Below are positions 16,066 to 25,122 of a stretch of 64,000 nt of DNA, piece after piece (the first letter of the stretch is position 1; the number at the start of each line of letters is the position of its first letter). The stretch is from Opitutaceae bacterium. Its GTDB lineage: Bacteria; Verrucomicrobiota; Verrucomicrobiia; Opitutales; Opitutaceae. The notes beneath the pieces are model-generated. The model saw nothing but the letters and a program-made list of their open reading frames with translations, was not told the DNA's origin and did not search any database. Both the position numbers and the translations under genes were made by a program. The stretch spans positions 41,470 through 105,469 of the forward strand of contig JANQSC010000048.1 in assembly GCA_028284235.1 (NCBI GenBank). Reading direction: 5' to 3'.

Positions 16066-17463
16066 ATGAAGCAAACGCGACGTAGTTTCATTCAGTCAGC
16101 CGGCGCCGCGGCGGGGGTCTTGTCATTCGCCAATCGTCCTGTGTTCGGTCAATCGCCGCATTCGAGCAAGCGGCTGAATATCCTTTACCTCTGCTCGGAC
16201 CAGCAGCACTGGCAGGCTCTGGGATCTGTCGACCCGTTTTTCGACACGCCTCATCAAGATGCCTTGTCCGCCGAGTCGACCGTGTTTGAGAACGCGTTTT
16301 GCACGACTCCGCAATGTTCGCCGAGCCGGTCTTCAATGTTGACTGGCTTCTACCCGCATACGACGGGGATGATGAACAACAGCAACGCCCTCGGGGGCGG
16401 GGACTTGAAGTTGCCGACTATCGGAGCCCATTTGCAAAAAGCGGGTTACACCACTGGCATATTCGGCAAGTGGCATTTGGGCAACGACGCGATTGGAAAC
16501 GACGGTTGGGACGAGGAGGTCAAGAAAGGGCCCGACCCGAAAACGACGGAGCGCGGTCTCGACTTTCTCGATCGGCACGCGGAGGACGAAAAACCGTTCG
16601 CCCTGTTCCTCATGTATTTGGACCCGCATGACATCTACTACTACAAGCCGGGCAAAAGCGTGGTGAAGACGGACGATGTCCAACTCGGGGAGTCGTGGGC
16701 GAAGCAAGACTTCGATTCCGTCCCCAAAGTGCATCGCGAATTCATGGAGCACAATCAAGGCGAATTCATCGTAGATGCCGATGAGGAGGTGTGGAAGGGC
16801 TATCGCGACTATTATCGTCGGAAAGTGAAACTCTACGACGACCATGTGGGTCGCGTGGTCGCACGATTGAAGTCGCTCGGATTGTGGGAGAATACGATTA
16901 TTGTGAACACGTCGGATCACGGCGATATGGATACCTTCCATCGCTTGGTTTTCAAAGGGCCGTTCATGTACGAGCACATGATGCGTATACCGATGTCGAT
17001 TCGTGTGCCCGGCGGTAAAGGCCCGAAGCGATCGGACTACCAGTGGGTGAATGTGGACACGACGCCGACCTTGCTAGAGCTCGCCGGCGCTGCGCCTTTG
17101 GAGTGTCATGGTCAGTCCGCGGCGTCGATTGTGACGGGGAAGGGTTCCGTTCCGGATAGGGAGTATGTGATTGGTGAATACTACGGAAAGCAAACTTGGG
17201 TGAATCCGATTCGAATGATCCGTAGCAGAGAGTGGAAATACTGCCTCTACACGGACTGGGGCGAAGAGCTCTACAATCTGAAGAGCGATCCGGAAGAGAT
17301 TGAGAATCTGGCGGGCAATCCAAAATTCGCGACGCAAAAAGCGCTGATGCGGAGTCTTTTGGACGAGTGGATGGAGGAGAATGACGATCCGTTCTACTCG
17401 CTCGCGACTACCGCTTTGAAGCGCGACGAGGCGAAAGGGATATTGAGAAATGCTAGATATTGA
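16066..17463 (+). CDS. sulfatase 3 with Tat signal
   Basis: A 465-residue sulfatase. The start at ATG 16066 gives MKQTRRSFIQSAGAAAG, a twin-arginine signal; a frame extension to 15991 encodes an unlikely hydrophobic leader. Formylglycine site PQCSPSRSSMLTG (Cys84-S-P-S-Arg88), metal ligands in YLCSDQQHWQALG and NTSDHGDMDTFHRL, and KWHLGND. The DHGDM form resembles choline-sulfatase/N-sulfoglucosamine sulfohydrolase-type members. Tat export suggests folding before transport. Its stop is only 6 bp from the stop of the convergent sialidase-like gene. Confidence 0.9.
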   Translation: MKQTRRSFIQSAGAAAGVLSFANRPVFGQSPHSSKRLNILYLCSDQQHWQALGSVDPFFDTPHQDALSAESTVFENAFCTTPQCSPSRSSMLTGFYPHTTGMMNNSNALGGGDLKLPTIGAHLQKAGYTTGIFGKWHLGNDAIGNDGWDEEVKKGPDPKTTERGLDFLDRHAEDEKPFALFLMYLDPHDIYYYKPGKSVVKTDDVQLGESWAKQDFDSVPKVHREFMEHNQGEFIVDADEEVWKGYRDYYRRKVKLYDDHVGRVVARLKSLGLWENTIIVNTSDHGDMDTFHRLVFKGPFMYEHMMRIPMSIRVPGGKGPKRSDYQWVNVDTTPTLLELAGAAPLECHGQSAASIVTGKGSVPDREYVIGEYYGKQTWVNPIRMIRSREWKYCLYTDWGEELYNLKSDPEEIENLAGNPKFATQKALMRSLLDEWMEENDDPFYSLATTALKRDEAKGILRNARY

Positions 17464-17469
17464 CGCGTC

Positions 17470-18603
17470 CTAGAGCTTTTTTGGATCGAGAACGACGTGT
17501 TTTATCCCCACGCGGTTGAAGGTGTAAGTGATGTGCGCGTTTCCGTCGCTCGTTTGAATGACCGCAGGGTAGGAGTACTCGCCCCAGTTGCGTCCGCTTG
17601 GCGGGCGCGGATTGGATTCCCGTTCAAGCGTGGCGACGAGGCTCCAGTCGAGGCCGTCTTCTGAGATTGCGACATTTAGCGTCTGCCGACTGGGAATTTT
17701 GGATACGCGCGTGGTGTGGTTGTAAACGAGGAGTTGTCGGCCGTCGTCCAGTGTGACGGCGTCTGTGCCGGCGCTGGGGTTCGGGAGGTCGGTGGCTGCC
17801 ATGGCGCTCCAGCTCCTGCCTCCGTCTTTTGACCAGCTTTGGGTGATTACGTTTTGTTTCGAGCGGCAGAGGATTTGAAGGTCTCCGTTGGCGTGTCGGA
17901 GGATGCTGGGCTGGATCGAGTCGAACGCGATCCCGTCGTGAATGGGGCCGATAACGTCCCAGGTTTTGCCCAAGTCCCGAGTCACTTCGAAATGGACGCG
18001 CCAGTAGCCGTCGGCTCCGGGAACGTCGACTTCGGTGCTGCTGGGGCAGAGAAGAGAACCATCGGGAAGTTGTATGGGCTTGTTCTTTACTGGACCCAAT
18101 AGGTGGCCGATCGCCCAGTGTTCCCCTAGTTTGGTCGGCCACGTCCAGGTTTTGCCGCCATCGTGGGAAGTCGTGCGCATTCCCCACCAGTCTCGCGGAT
18201 TGGGTCCGACCTTGTAGAAAAGGACGAGCGGACCTTCTGTTGGTTGAAAGAGGACGGGATTCCAGCAAGGGTATCGCAGATTCATGGATTGGACGCCGTT
18301 GACGACCTCCATTGGCTCGGTCCAAACGCCGTCGACGTTCCGTGAAACCCATATGCCGACGTCGGGGCTTTTTTCCTGGGTCCCGCCGAACCAGGCGGCG
18401 ACGAGGCCGGACGGGGTCTCCGCGATCGTGGACGCGTGGCATTCCGGCGTCGGTTTGCGGTCGAGGTCGAAGATCTGTTCCGCGTATAGAACTGCTCCTT
18501 CCCCAGCGTAGGACACGGGTGGGATTTCGTAGTCTTTGGCTACGGAGGTGGCGCCAATTGTGAGCAGGACGAGGAGTTGGGCGAGGGAGATTGTATGGTT
18601 CAT
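17470..18603 (-). CDS. sialidase-like BNR/Asp-box beta-propeller
   Basis: A 377-residue exported protein with a signal peptide of about 22 residues. It has the six-bladed sialidase/neuraminidase superfamily pattern with Asp boxes SHDGGKTW, TRDLGKTW and SKDGGRSW, plus TPECHASTIAETPSGLVAAWFGG at the start of the propeller. This belongs to the exo-alpha-sialidase-like (BNR_2) group, many of whose Verrucomicrobia/Planctomycetes members have unproven substrates. The catalytic Arg triad was not traced. The gene is 15 bp upstream of the symporter stop/start junction (18619) on the same strand: the SSS symporter is transcribed first, then this gene, suggesting coupled uptake and hydrolysis. Confidence 0.82.
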   Translation of the reverse strand: MNHTISLAQLLVLLTIGATSVAKDYEIPPVSYAGEGAVLYAEQIFDLDRKPTPECHASTIAETPSGLVAAWFGGTQEKSPDVGIWVSRNVDGVWTEPMEVVNGVQSMNLRYPCWNPVLFQPTEGPLVLFYKVGPNPRDWWGMRTTSHDGGKTWTWPTKLGEHWAIGHLLGPVKNKPIQLPDGSLLCPSSTEVDVPGADGYWRVHFEVTRDLGKTWDVIGPIHDGIAFDSIQPSILRHANGDLQILCRSKQNVITQSWSKDGGRSWSAMAATDLPNPSAGTDAVTLDDGRQLLVYNHTTRVSKIPSRQTLNVAISEDGLDWSLVATLERESNPRPPSGRNWGEYSYPAVIQTSDGNAHITYTFNRVGIKHVVLDPKKL

Positions 18604-18618
18604 TTAAACGAGTTGCTT

Positions 18619-20286
18619 CTAATTGTGTTCCGCGGTTCGTTGCCCGGTAAAGCGAGAGACAGCGAGTCCGACGAGGAGCAGGGTTGCGGTTCCGAAAACC
18701 GGGATAAGGTAGGCGTGCAAGAGGCGGGCCGGGCCGGTGGTGGAATTGTTAGACGAGGATTCTTGGGTGAAAATGCTGATCACTTCGAGAAGTTTGGGGA
18801 GTGACAGCCATAGGATGAGCGCGACTGCCGCGGTGACTCCGGCAATCGCGGCTGCGTTTCGGGCCCGACGGCTGACGAGTCCAAGCAAGAAAAGACCGCT
18901 CATTCCTCCACCGAGGATGCCGGAAAGAGTCCACCAGATATCTAGCGCGCTTTCGGTGAGCCGTACCAGGGAGAGTGCGAGCCCGGTACCCAGAATCCCC
19001 CACGCGATTGTCCCGGTGTAGAGCGCTTGCATCGTCGCGCGCGGGCTCGCGTCCGGATTCGCGAAACGTTTGTAGAAGTCGCTCATGAGCAGCGTTGCGG
19101 AGGAGTTTAAGCTCGTGGAAACTGTGCTCATGGCTGCGGCGAAAATCGCGGCGATCAGTAGGCCGCGCAATCCGGAAGGGAGATGGTTGGCGATGAAATG
19201 GGGAAAGACGCGGTCGCCGATCTCGCTCGGTGTAAGCTGAGCGGCGCGTTCGCGGATGGCGTCTGGGGAGAGCGTTTCCGGTCCGCCTTCGCCGGCTTGC
19301 AATAGTTGTTGTCGAGCGACGAGCTCTTGCAGGCCGACCAAATTTGTGGATTGGTGTATTTCAGAATCGACTACAATTGCAGTAGCGTTCGGCTGATAGT
19401 AGGCGAATAGAGTGGTGCCGATGAGAAAAAACAATGCGCTGACGGGGACATAGAGCAACGCCCCGACCCATATGCTGCGGCGGGCTTCGCGATCCGAGCT
19501 CGACGCTATGTAGCGTTGAATGTAGCTTTGATCGATTCCGAAGTTCTGCAAGTTGATGGCGATGCCGAATGCGAGCACGACCCAGAAAGTCGGCTCGGAT
19601 GGGTTGGGCCCAAAGGAGCCAAGGGAGAACTTGTCGGCGTCGGAAGCAATGTCTACGACTTCTCCCATGCCGCCGGGTATTTGAAAGATCATGACGGCGA
19701 GACAGATCAAGGCGCCCGCCATGAGGACGATCGCCTGAATGGCGTCGTTCCAAATAACGGCGAGAATCCCCCCGAGGAGAGAATAGAGAGTCACTGAAAT
19801 CCCAGTGACTATAAGGATTTTGTAGATGTCCCATCCGAATATAACTTGCATGGGGAGCGCCATCAAGTACAGCACGACACCGATGCGGGCGATCTGGGTG
19901 AGCAGGTAGAATACGCTGGCGTATATACGCGCCCAGAGGCCGAATCGCTGTTCTAGCAGCGCGTATGCCGAAACTGCGGCGCTGTTTCGATAGTAAGGCA
20001 GGAAATAGCGGACGGCGATCCAGGCGACGATCGGTATTGACAGCGAGAATACGAACGGATTCCAGTTCGCGGCGAAGCTTTTGCCCGGAAGCGCGAGGTA
20101 GCTGATGCTGCTCAGGAACGTGGCGAAGATCGACAATCCGCAAATCCACCCGGGTAGGGATCGATTGGCCGCGGTGTAGCCTTCCTCATGTCGCGCGCGA
20201 TTGTAGAAGTATGCTCCGATCCCCAACGTTCCGGCGAAATAGGCGATTAGCACGATCCAATCGATGGGGGTGAACGCGGAGGTCAT
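18619..20286 (-). CDS. sodium:solute symporter (SSS family)
   Basis: A 555-residue inner-membrane protein with about 13 hydrophobic segments. ALPGKSFAANWNPFVFSLSIP, LEQRFGLWARIYAS, LLGGILAVIWNDAIQ, the FGIDQSYIQRYIA segment and AAIFAAAMSTVSTSLNSSATLLMSDFYKRF are characteristic of SSS/SGLT transporters, which couple uptake of sugars, sialic acid or amino acids to Na+. It is followed 15 bp later by the sialidase-like gene on the same strand, so a sugar released by that enzyme is a plausible substrate. Divergent from sulfatase 4 across a 178-bp gap that would hold both promoters. Confidence 0.9.
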   Translation of the reverse strand: MTSAFTPIDWIVLIAYFAGTLGIGAYFYNRARHEEGYTAANRSLPGWICGLSIFATFLSSISYLALPGKSFAANWNPFVFSLSIPIVAWIAVRYFLPYYRNSAAVSAYALLEQRFGLWARIYASVFYLLTQIARIGVVLYLMALPMQVIFGWDIYKILIVTGISVTLYSLLGGILAVIWNDAIQAIVLMAGALICLAVMIFQIPGGMGEVVDIASDADKFSLGSFGPNPSEPTFWVVLAFGIAINLQNFGIDQSYIQRYIASSSDREARRSIWVGALLYVPVSALFFLIGTTLFAYYQPNATAIVVDSEIHQSTNLVGLQELVARQQLLQAGEGGPETLSPDAIRERAAQLTPSEIGDRVFPHFIANHLPSGLRGLLIAAIFAAAMSTVSTSLNSSATLLMSDFYKRFANPDASPRATMQALYTGTIAWGILGTGLALSLVRLTESALDIWWTLSGILGGGMSGLFLLGLVSRRARNAAAIAGVTAAVALILWLSLPKLLEVISIFTQESSSNNSTTGPARLLHAYLIPVFGTATLLLVGLAVSRFTGQRTAEHN

Positions 20287-20464
20287 TCGGGAATGCAGGA
20301 GCGGGTGGGAAGGGGGAGAGGTTCATATTCGCGATCGAGGCGCGGTGTATCAAGCGTGAAGATAGCGTGTCGACGTTTCGATGTTGGTCGGGATGCGTTA
20401 TGATGACCCCTGGATCGCTCGATGAGACTTGCGCGCGGGTCGGCGATGCGGTTCAATCACGTTC

Positions 20465-21853
20465 ATGCGTCTATTTGCGAAAGCGCTTCTCGTGTTCTTA
20501 TTGGGTGTCGCGAATTTCGGATTGGTCGCGTCATCTGAACGACCGAACGTCCTGTTGATCATCACGGATCAGCATCATGCCAAGATGTTGTCGGCCGCGG
20601 GGAATCCGTATTTGAAAACCCGAGCGTTGGATCGCATGGCGGAGTCGGGGATCCGGTTCACCAATGCCTACGTGACGAATCCCGTTTGCATGCCTAGCCG
20701 GCTTTCGCTGGCGACGGGAATTATGCCGGGCAGACTAGGGGTATTCGACAACCAGATGGAGGCGACGATATCCGATACGGTTCGGTTCAATTCTCTGGGC
20801 AATCTCTTCAAGGGCGCATCCTATGACACGTTTTACGGCGGTAAAGTTCACTTGCCTAGGGAACTCGCCCCGAAGGACGCGGGATACGACGTTGTTTTTC
20901 CGGGACAACGCGACACACTCCCTGGCGCGTGTATCGAGTTTATGGTTGCAGAACGGGAGGATCCGTTCTTCGCGGTGGCCTCCTTTATCAATCCTCATGA
21001 CATTTGCTTCGCGTACAATGCTCGAACGGAGGGGCGAAAAGGAATGGCTTTGGTGGATGAACTTTATCGTCAAGCCCAGTCGCTGCCGGAGGGGGCGTTG
21101 CCGCCGCTTCCGGAAAATAGCGGAATTCCGGTGAACGAGCCGAGCGCGATCGAGGCGAACTTGAAAGTAGACGCGGTGACGCCGGCCAAGATCATTCGCG
21201 CCGAATACACGGACCGGGACTGGCGCAACTATCGATGGATCTACTGCCGATTGACCGAACGGGTGGACGCTCAGATTGGCGAGCTCATGGACGGCTTGAG
21301 AGAGCATGGGCTGGAGGAGAACACCTTGGTTGTGTTCACGGCGGATCACGGGGACATGGATGGGGCCCATCGGCTCGCGTCGAAAAACTTGTTTTACGAG
21401 GAATCGGTGGGCGTGCCGTTTATGATGCAGTATCCGGGTGTGATTCCGGGCGGCGTAGTCGACGACCGCAGTCTTGTCAGCAACGGTTTGGACGTCTTGC
21501 CGACGCTTTGCGGATTTGCGGGAATCGATCCGCCCGACTACTTGCTGGGTCGCAACTTGCAAGGTGTCGCGGAAGGCAAGGTCGATTTAGACGATCGGGC
21601 TTACGTCGTATCCGAAAACGGTTTGGGGCGAATGTTGCGGACTCATCGATACAAGTACTGTCTCTACGCGTCGGGCGAACCTCGAGAATCACTTGTGGAC
21701 ATTGAGAAGGATCCCGGCGAGATGCACAACTTGGCGGGGAATCCTGAATACAAGGCGGTCCTGAACCGGCATCGCTCGTATTTGCTGGAGTGGATCGCCG
21801 CGTCGAAGGACATTGATGCGGAGGCGTTCGCGAATTTTGGGGATTCGCACTAG
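20465..21853 (+). CDS. sulfatase 4
   Basis: A 462-residue exported sulfatase. The start at ATG 20465 yields a signal peptide (MRLFAKALLVFLLGVANFG); the frame is open upstream to 20429. Formylglycine site NPVCMPSRLSLATG (Cys75-M-P-S-Arg79), metal ligands in LLIITDQHHAKML and FTADHGDMDGAHRL, and GGKVHLP in place of the usual GKWHLG. The DHGDM motif and the TDQ start resemble choline-sulfatase-like and heparan N-sulfatase-like enzymes, as in sulfatase 3. Divergent from the SSS symporter. A palindromic element containing a terminator follows. Confidence 0.9.
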   Translation: MRLFAKALLVFLLGVANFGLVASSERPNVLLIITDQHHAKMLSAAGNPYLKTRALDRMAESGIRFTNAYVTNPVCMPSRLSLATGIMPGRLGVFDNQMEATISDTVRFNSLGNLFKGASYDTFYGGKVHLPRELAPKDAGYDVVFPGQRDTLPGACIEFMVAEREDPFFAVASFINPHDICFAYNARTEGRKGMALVDELYRQAQSLPEGALPPLPENSGIPVNEPSAIEANLKVDAVTPAKIIRAEYTDRDWRNYRWIYCRLTERVDAQIGELMDGLREHGLEENTLVVFTADHGDMDGAHRLASKNLFYEESVGVPFMMQYPGVIPGGVVDDRSLVSNGLDVLPTLCGFAGIDPPDYLLGRNLQGVAEGKVDLDDRAYVVSENGLGRMLRTHRYKYCLYASGEPRESLVDIEKDPGEMHNLAGNPEYKAVLNRHRSYLLEWIAASKDIDAEAFANFGDSH

Positions 21854-21885
21854 CACTGCGGTTCGTAGTTTTCCGTAGTCGGGAT

Positions 21886-21911
21886 GAACCCGCCCGGAGG
21901 TCGGGTTCTAC
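21886..21911 (+). repeat. single arm of dispersed palindromic repeat family A
   Basis: AACCCGCC, then a short variable centre, then GGTCGGGTTCTACC. It aligns over 26 nt with the arms at 21958-21983 and 37316-37341 with a few differences. Confidence 0.55.
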
Positions 21912-21940
21912 CTTGGGTTGGGCGTCGCGTCGCGTTAAGG

Positions 21941-22064
21941 GCATACGCGTTAACTTAAACCCGCCGGGACGGCGGGTTCCACCTTTATCCTCCTGAATCA
22001 AGGGGTGGAACGCGCCGTCCCGGCGCGTTTTTTTGCGAGAGATCAGTTAAGTTGACGCGTATGC
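21941..22064. repeat. nested palindromic repeat element, family A
   Basis: The outer arms GCATACGCGTTAACTTAA (21941-21958) and TTAAGTTGACGCGTATGC (22047-22064) match with one mismatch. Inner 26-nt arms at 21958-21983 and 22004-22029 are inverted copies with two differences and themselves contain hairpins (CCCGCCGGGACGGCGGG-type). The same inner arm pair occurs at 37316-37386. No gene lies in this 260-bp gap. Confidence 0.75.
22009..22034 (+). terminator. intrinsic terminator formed by the repeat element
   Basis: AACGCGCCG / CGGCGCGTT is a perfect 9-bp stem with a TCC loop, followed by seven T (22028-22034). It reads on the plus strand and would end transcription from sulfatase 4. Confidence 0.7.
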
Positions 22065-22113
22065 GTCAGGCGGGAGCGCTGCGCGCCCCGGTAAGAGCGT
22101 TCGTCTCCGGTTT

Positions 22114-23268
22114 CTATTTTTCAATGGTGAAGCCGTATTGCTCCGCTTTCTCCTCGATAATTTGAAAAGCGCTGAGGGTGAAAACCTCGTCGTCGCCTTC
22201 GGATTCGCGCCGTTCGCGTTCTTCAAGCAGGCGCTTCTCGCGCTGGACGTGGAGCTTGTCCAAGCTCTCTTTTATTTCCTGGCGGGCCAGGATTTGCTCA
22301 CGGATGTAAGGGGCCCGATCTTCAGGATTCATGGCGCTTAAGGAGTCGTCGAGTTTGGACTCGTCGAGTTTGTCGATGTGGACGTTCTCTTCGATGATTT
22401 CCTCGATGAGGTCGCCGGAACTGGCGATGGCTTTGCCTTTGCCGGAATTCCAGACGTATTCGGACCGGTCTGCGATTGTTTCGGTGGATATCAGGTCGAG
22501 AAGGGAAACGCTTTCCTTCGCTTGCCTTTGTTCTTTTTTGGTGCCGTAGGGGATGACCGTCGCGCTGAGTTCACGGTTGAGAGCGGCGATTTCCTCGTCG
22601 TAGGGCGTGGAGGACGCGACATTGCCGCCGTCGCCAAGGATGGCGGCGTACATGCCTTCGGCTTTACGAGAGATTTCGCGCCAAACGACATCAGTCCCCG
22701 AGATGGATCCGCATTGGATTGTATTGATGATTATATTTTTGGATACGGCGAGTTTGACGGATTTGGGGTATTTGACGTCGTCCTCGTAGTCCATATGGGG
22801 AGGGGCGTCTCCGACGAGAAAGATCATCTTCATGACTTCCTGCGAAGGCGACCATTCGAACGCAGTGACGGCCTCGTGCAGGGCTTGGTTGACAGATTCG
22901 GGAGTGTCGCCGCCTCCGTCCGCTTCGAATCTCAGAAGCTGGCGGTGAACTTCGTCGAGGTTTTCGTTGAGCGGGTACCGCTGCGTTATATAAGCGTCGC
23001 CACGATCTCGATACCCGATAAGACCGAATCGGATGTTTGGGGTGGGTTTCGCCGTTTTGAGACGATTGGCGATTGTCCAGATTTTCTGTTTGGCGCCGGC
23101 GATCAAGCCGCTCATCGAACCGGTTGTGTCCAAAACGAAAGCTACTTCCACCTGAGGAGCGGAATTGGAGTCGTTGTCGGGGGCGTCGCTCGGTTCAGTG
23201 GCGATCAGGGGGGAAGCGCTGAGCAAGCAGAGGACTGCGAAGAGTACGAGTGTTAGTTTTTGCATCAT
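22114..23268 (-). CDS. exported VWA-domain protein
   Basis: A 384-residue protein with a signal peptide (about 24 residues; start ATG 23268 or the next codon). A von Willebrand factor A domain begins at VEVAFVLDTTGSMSGLIAG; DTTGSMS is a MIDAS-type metal site (D-x-T/S-G-S form), followed by GLIGYRDRGDAY and FEADGGGDTPESVNQAL. After the VWA domain (to about residue 215) comes a Glu/Arg-rich region (EQILARQEIKESLDKL... EERERRESEGDDE) likely to be coiled coil. VWA domains bind protein partners; none is obvious here. A palindromic repeat lies downstream and a different inverted repeat lies upstream. Confidence 0.85.
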   Translation of the reverse strand: MMQKLTLVLFAVLCLLSASPLIATEPSDAPDNDSNSAPQVEVAFVLDTTGSMSGLIAGAKQKIWTIANRLKTAKPTPNIRFGLIGYRDRGDAYITQRYPLNENLDEVHRQLLRFEADGGGDTPESVNQALHEAVTAFEWSPSQEVMKMIFLVGDAPPHMDYEDDVKYPKSVKLAVSKNIIINTIQCGSISGTDVVWREISRKAEGMYAAILGDGGNVASSTPYDEEIAALNRELSATVIPYGTKKEQRQAKESVSLLDLISTETIADRSEYVWNSGKGKAIASSGDLIEEIIEENVHIDKLDESKLDDSLSAMNPEDRAPYIREQILARQEIKESLDKLHVQREKRLLEERERRESEGDDEVFTLSAFQIIEEKAEQYGFTIEK

Positions 23269-23387
23269 GTTTCGATCTTAGCAGATGCAACGGGGAGGAT
23301 GTGTCATCGGCTTGTAAAAGCTTGCGCGTCTTTTGTCATGAAATTGTATTTACGGGTTCGGGACGTAGGACTGACGATCGCGCCCAC

Positions 23388-23460
23388 TCCTAATCTTAAT
23401 CATAATCTTGATCCCCCAACTCCCTTCGATCTTTGATTAAGAGTATGATTATGATTAGGA
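23388..23460. repeat. 26-bp imperfect inverted repeat rich in TAATCAT
   Basis: Arms at 23388-23413 (TCCTAATCTTAATCATAA...) and 23435-23460 (...GATTATGATTAGGA) are complementary with three mismatches and enclose about 21 nt. It lies between the divergent VWA and DUF1080-like genes and ends right before an in-frame ATG at 23461. Composition is unlike the surrounding GC-rich DNA. Confidence 0.65.
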
Positions 23461-23538
23461 ATGGCATTGGGCGATCTCTTCGACGGTAAACGTTCTTTTT
23501 CATCGCCCTTCCGAGATAGTCACGCTAGAGGTGTTTTA

Positions 23539-24252
23539 ATGAACAAGACCCCTTTGTCGCTCTTGGCTGCGATTCTTTGCTTCGCAATCCCTGGATTGAG
23601 TGGAAACGACTACCAATTGGCGAGCCCTGGCAAGCTGCTACTGAAGGAGGATTTCAATCGTCCAGAGCTTCCCGAGCTGTTTACCGTCGGCGTTGGCGAG
23701 TGGAAGATTGTCGACGGCGCCCTGCGCGGCAGACAGTTGAGAGAAAGCAACCACACGGCTTTTCGGAAGATCTATTTGGATCACCACGATGTGATTTACG
23801 AATACGATATGAAACTGGAGGGGGACGGGTTTCATCAGTTGCTGATCAACTGGGACCTGGCTCACGTTGCCAAATGCGTGGCGCGCTACGACAGCGCTAC
23901 GGTATTCAAAATCCGGGAAGTTAAAAAACGGGAGCAGATGCTTCGGGAAAAGCGCGACATGGGTTTGGATCCGCTTCAAGGGAAGTGGGACGAGAAGACC
24001 TTCGCTATGGACGAGGCGCCGATTTCGTTGCAGGAAGGGAAATGGTATCGGGTCGTTATTGAGTTGGTCGGGGACGAGTTGAGCATGACGATTGACGGGA
24101 AAACCGCGCGAGGGAAGCACGTGGGGTTGACGGAGAAGAAAGACAATTTCGGATTTCAGGCGGGTGGGTTCGAGAGTTACGTATATATCGACAATGTCCG
24201 CGTGTACGAGGCGAAGTCCAAGCGGAAAGCGAGGGAGAGAAATGGCGTTTAA
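23539..24252 (+). CDS. exported DUF1080-like (concanavalin-fold) protein
   Basis: A 237-residue exported protein. ATG 23539 gives a clean signal (MNKTPLSLLAAILCFAIPGLSG); an upstream in-frame ATG at 23461 would bury the signal. The body, LLLKEDFNRPELPELFTVGVGEWKIVDGALRGRQ, then FHQLLINWDLAHVAKCVARYD, WYRVVIELVGDELSMTIDGKTARG and ESYVYIDNVRVYEA, is the beta-sandwich pattern of DUF1080/LamG-like domains. Some relatives are 3-keto-glycoside hydrolases or sugar-binding modules. It overlaps the next gene by 11 bp, so it is cotranscribed with the isomerase and the Nramp-related transporter. Confidence 0.8.
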   Translation: MNKTPLSLLAAILCFAIPGLSGNDYQLASPGKLLLKEDFNRPELPELFTVGVGEWKIVDGALRGRQLRESNHTAFRKIYLDHHDVIYEYDMKLEGDGFHQLLINWDLAHVAKCVARYDSATVFKIREVKKREQMLREKRDMGLDPLQGKWDEKTFAMDEAPISLQEGKWYRVVIELVGDELSMTIDGKTARGKHVGLTEKKDNFGFQAGGFESYVYIDNVRVYEAKSKRKARERNGV

Positions 24253-25114
24253 GTTCACTGGATTTACAGACGAAGCAGAGCGCTCGCTCGACGGTCAGAT
24301 CGCGACCTTGCGGGAAGTCGGGTGGTCGGCGATCGAGTTGCGATTGATCGACGGGAAGAACGTATGCGATTTCGACGACGACGCCTGGAAACAGGTTTGG
24401 GAGCGTCTGCTATCGGAGAGGGTTCAAGTGGTCGGATTCGGGGGGCAGATCGGCAATTGGGCCCGGCCCATTGATTCCGATTTTCAGGTGGATGTCGACG
24501 AGCTGCGTCGCGTGGCCCCTCGGATGCGGGAGGCGGGAACGCGGTTCCTGCGTATTATGTCCTACCCGAATTCGAAAGAAAACCCCTTGAGCGTTTCGGA
24601 CTGGCGAGCGGAAACGGTTCGGCGTCTTCGAGAATTGGCTACGATCGCGGAAGGGGAGGGAGTTATTCTCGCTCATGAGAATTGTAGTGGCTATGGTGAG
24701 ACGCCGGAAGGCTATCTTGAATTGGTAGACGCGGTTGACAGCCGTGCACTGCAGCTGATTTTCGATACGGGAAACAACAGCCTCCATGCGAATGATACCG
24801 AGGTGACTTGGGACTACTATCAGAAGTGCCGCGACCAGATCGCCCATGTGCATGTCAAATGCGCGAAGCCGGGCGACGCGGGAGGCGACTACGTGACTTG
24901 CTACGTGGAGGAGGATCCGGTGCAGGAGCGGATCATCCGCGACTTGGTGGAGACCGGCTACGATGGCTGGCTTTCGATCGAACCGCACATCAAAGCGGCG
25001 ATCCATGCGGGCCAAGATGTGGACGACTCGGGCGAGGGGCGCGTCGTTTGGGTTAATTTCGCGCGAGGGCTCGAGTCGCTGGCGACTGCGGTTGTAGCCG
25101 CTTCGCAACGATAA
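24242..25114 (+). CDS. sugar-phosphate isomerase/epimerase (TIM barrel)
   Basis: A 290-residue cytoplasmic xylose-isomerase-like TIM-barrel protein without a signal. ATG 24242 overlaps the preceding gene by 11 bp. The sequence MAFKFTGFTDEAERSLDGQI, EVGWSAIELR, ILAHENCSGYGETPE (metal-ligand Glu), LIFDTGNNSLHAND, HVHVKCAKPG and GWLSIEPHI (C-terminal Glu) are the expected metal/substrate positions. It probably converts an imported sugar, perhaps a keto-sugar processed by its DUF1080-like neighbour; that link is inference. It ends 8 bp before the transporter gene. Confidence 0.87.
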   Translation: MAFKFTGFTDEAERSLDGQIATLREVGWSAIELRLIDGKNVCDFDDDAWKQVWERLLSERVQVVGFGGQIGNWARPIDSDFQVDVDELRRVAPRMREAGTRFLRIMSYPNSKENPLSVSDWRAETVRRLRELATIAEGEGVILAHENCSGYGETPEGYLELVDAVDSRALQLIFDTGNNSLHANDTEVTWDYYQKCRDQIAHVHVKCAKPGDAGGDYVTCYVEEDPVQERIIRDLVETGYDGWLSIEPHIKAAIHAGQDVDDSGEGRVVWVNFARGLESLATAVVAASQR

Positions 25115-25122
25115 CGCTTGTC

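Noticed and set aside
22378..23256. A 292-codon open frame opposite the VWA gene
   Set aside because: Antisense shadow; the VWA frame has MIDAS motif and signal peptide, this one has none.
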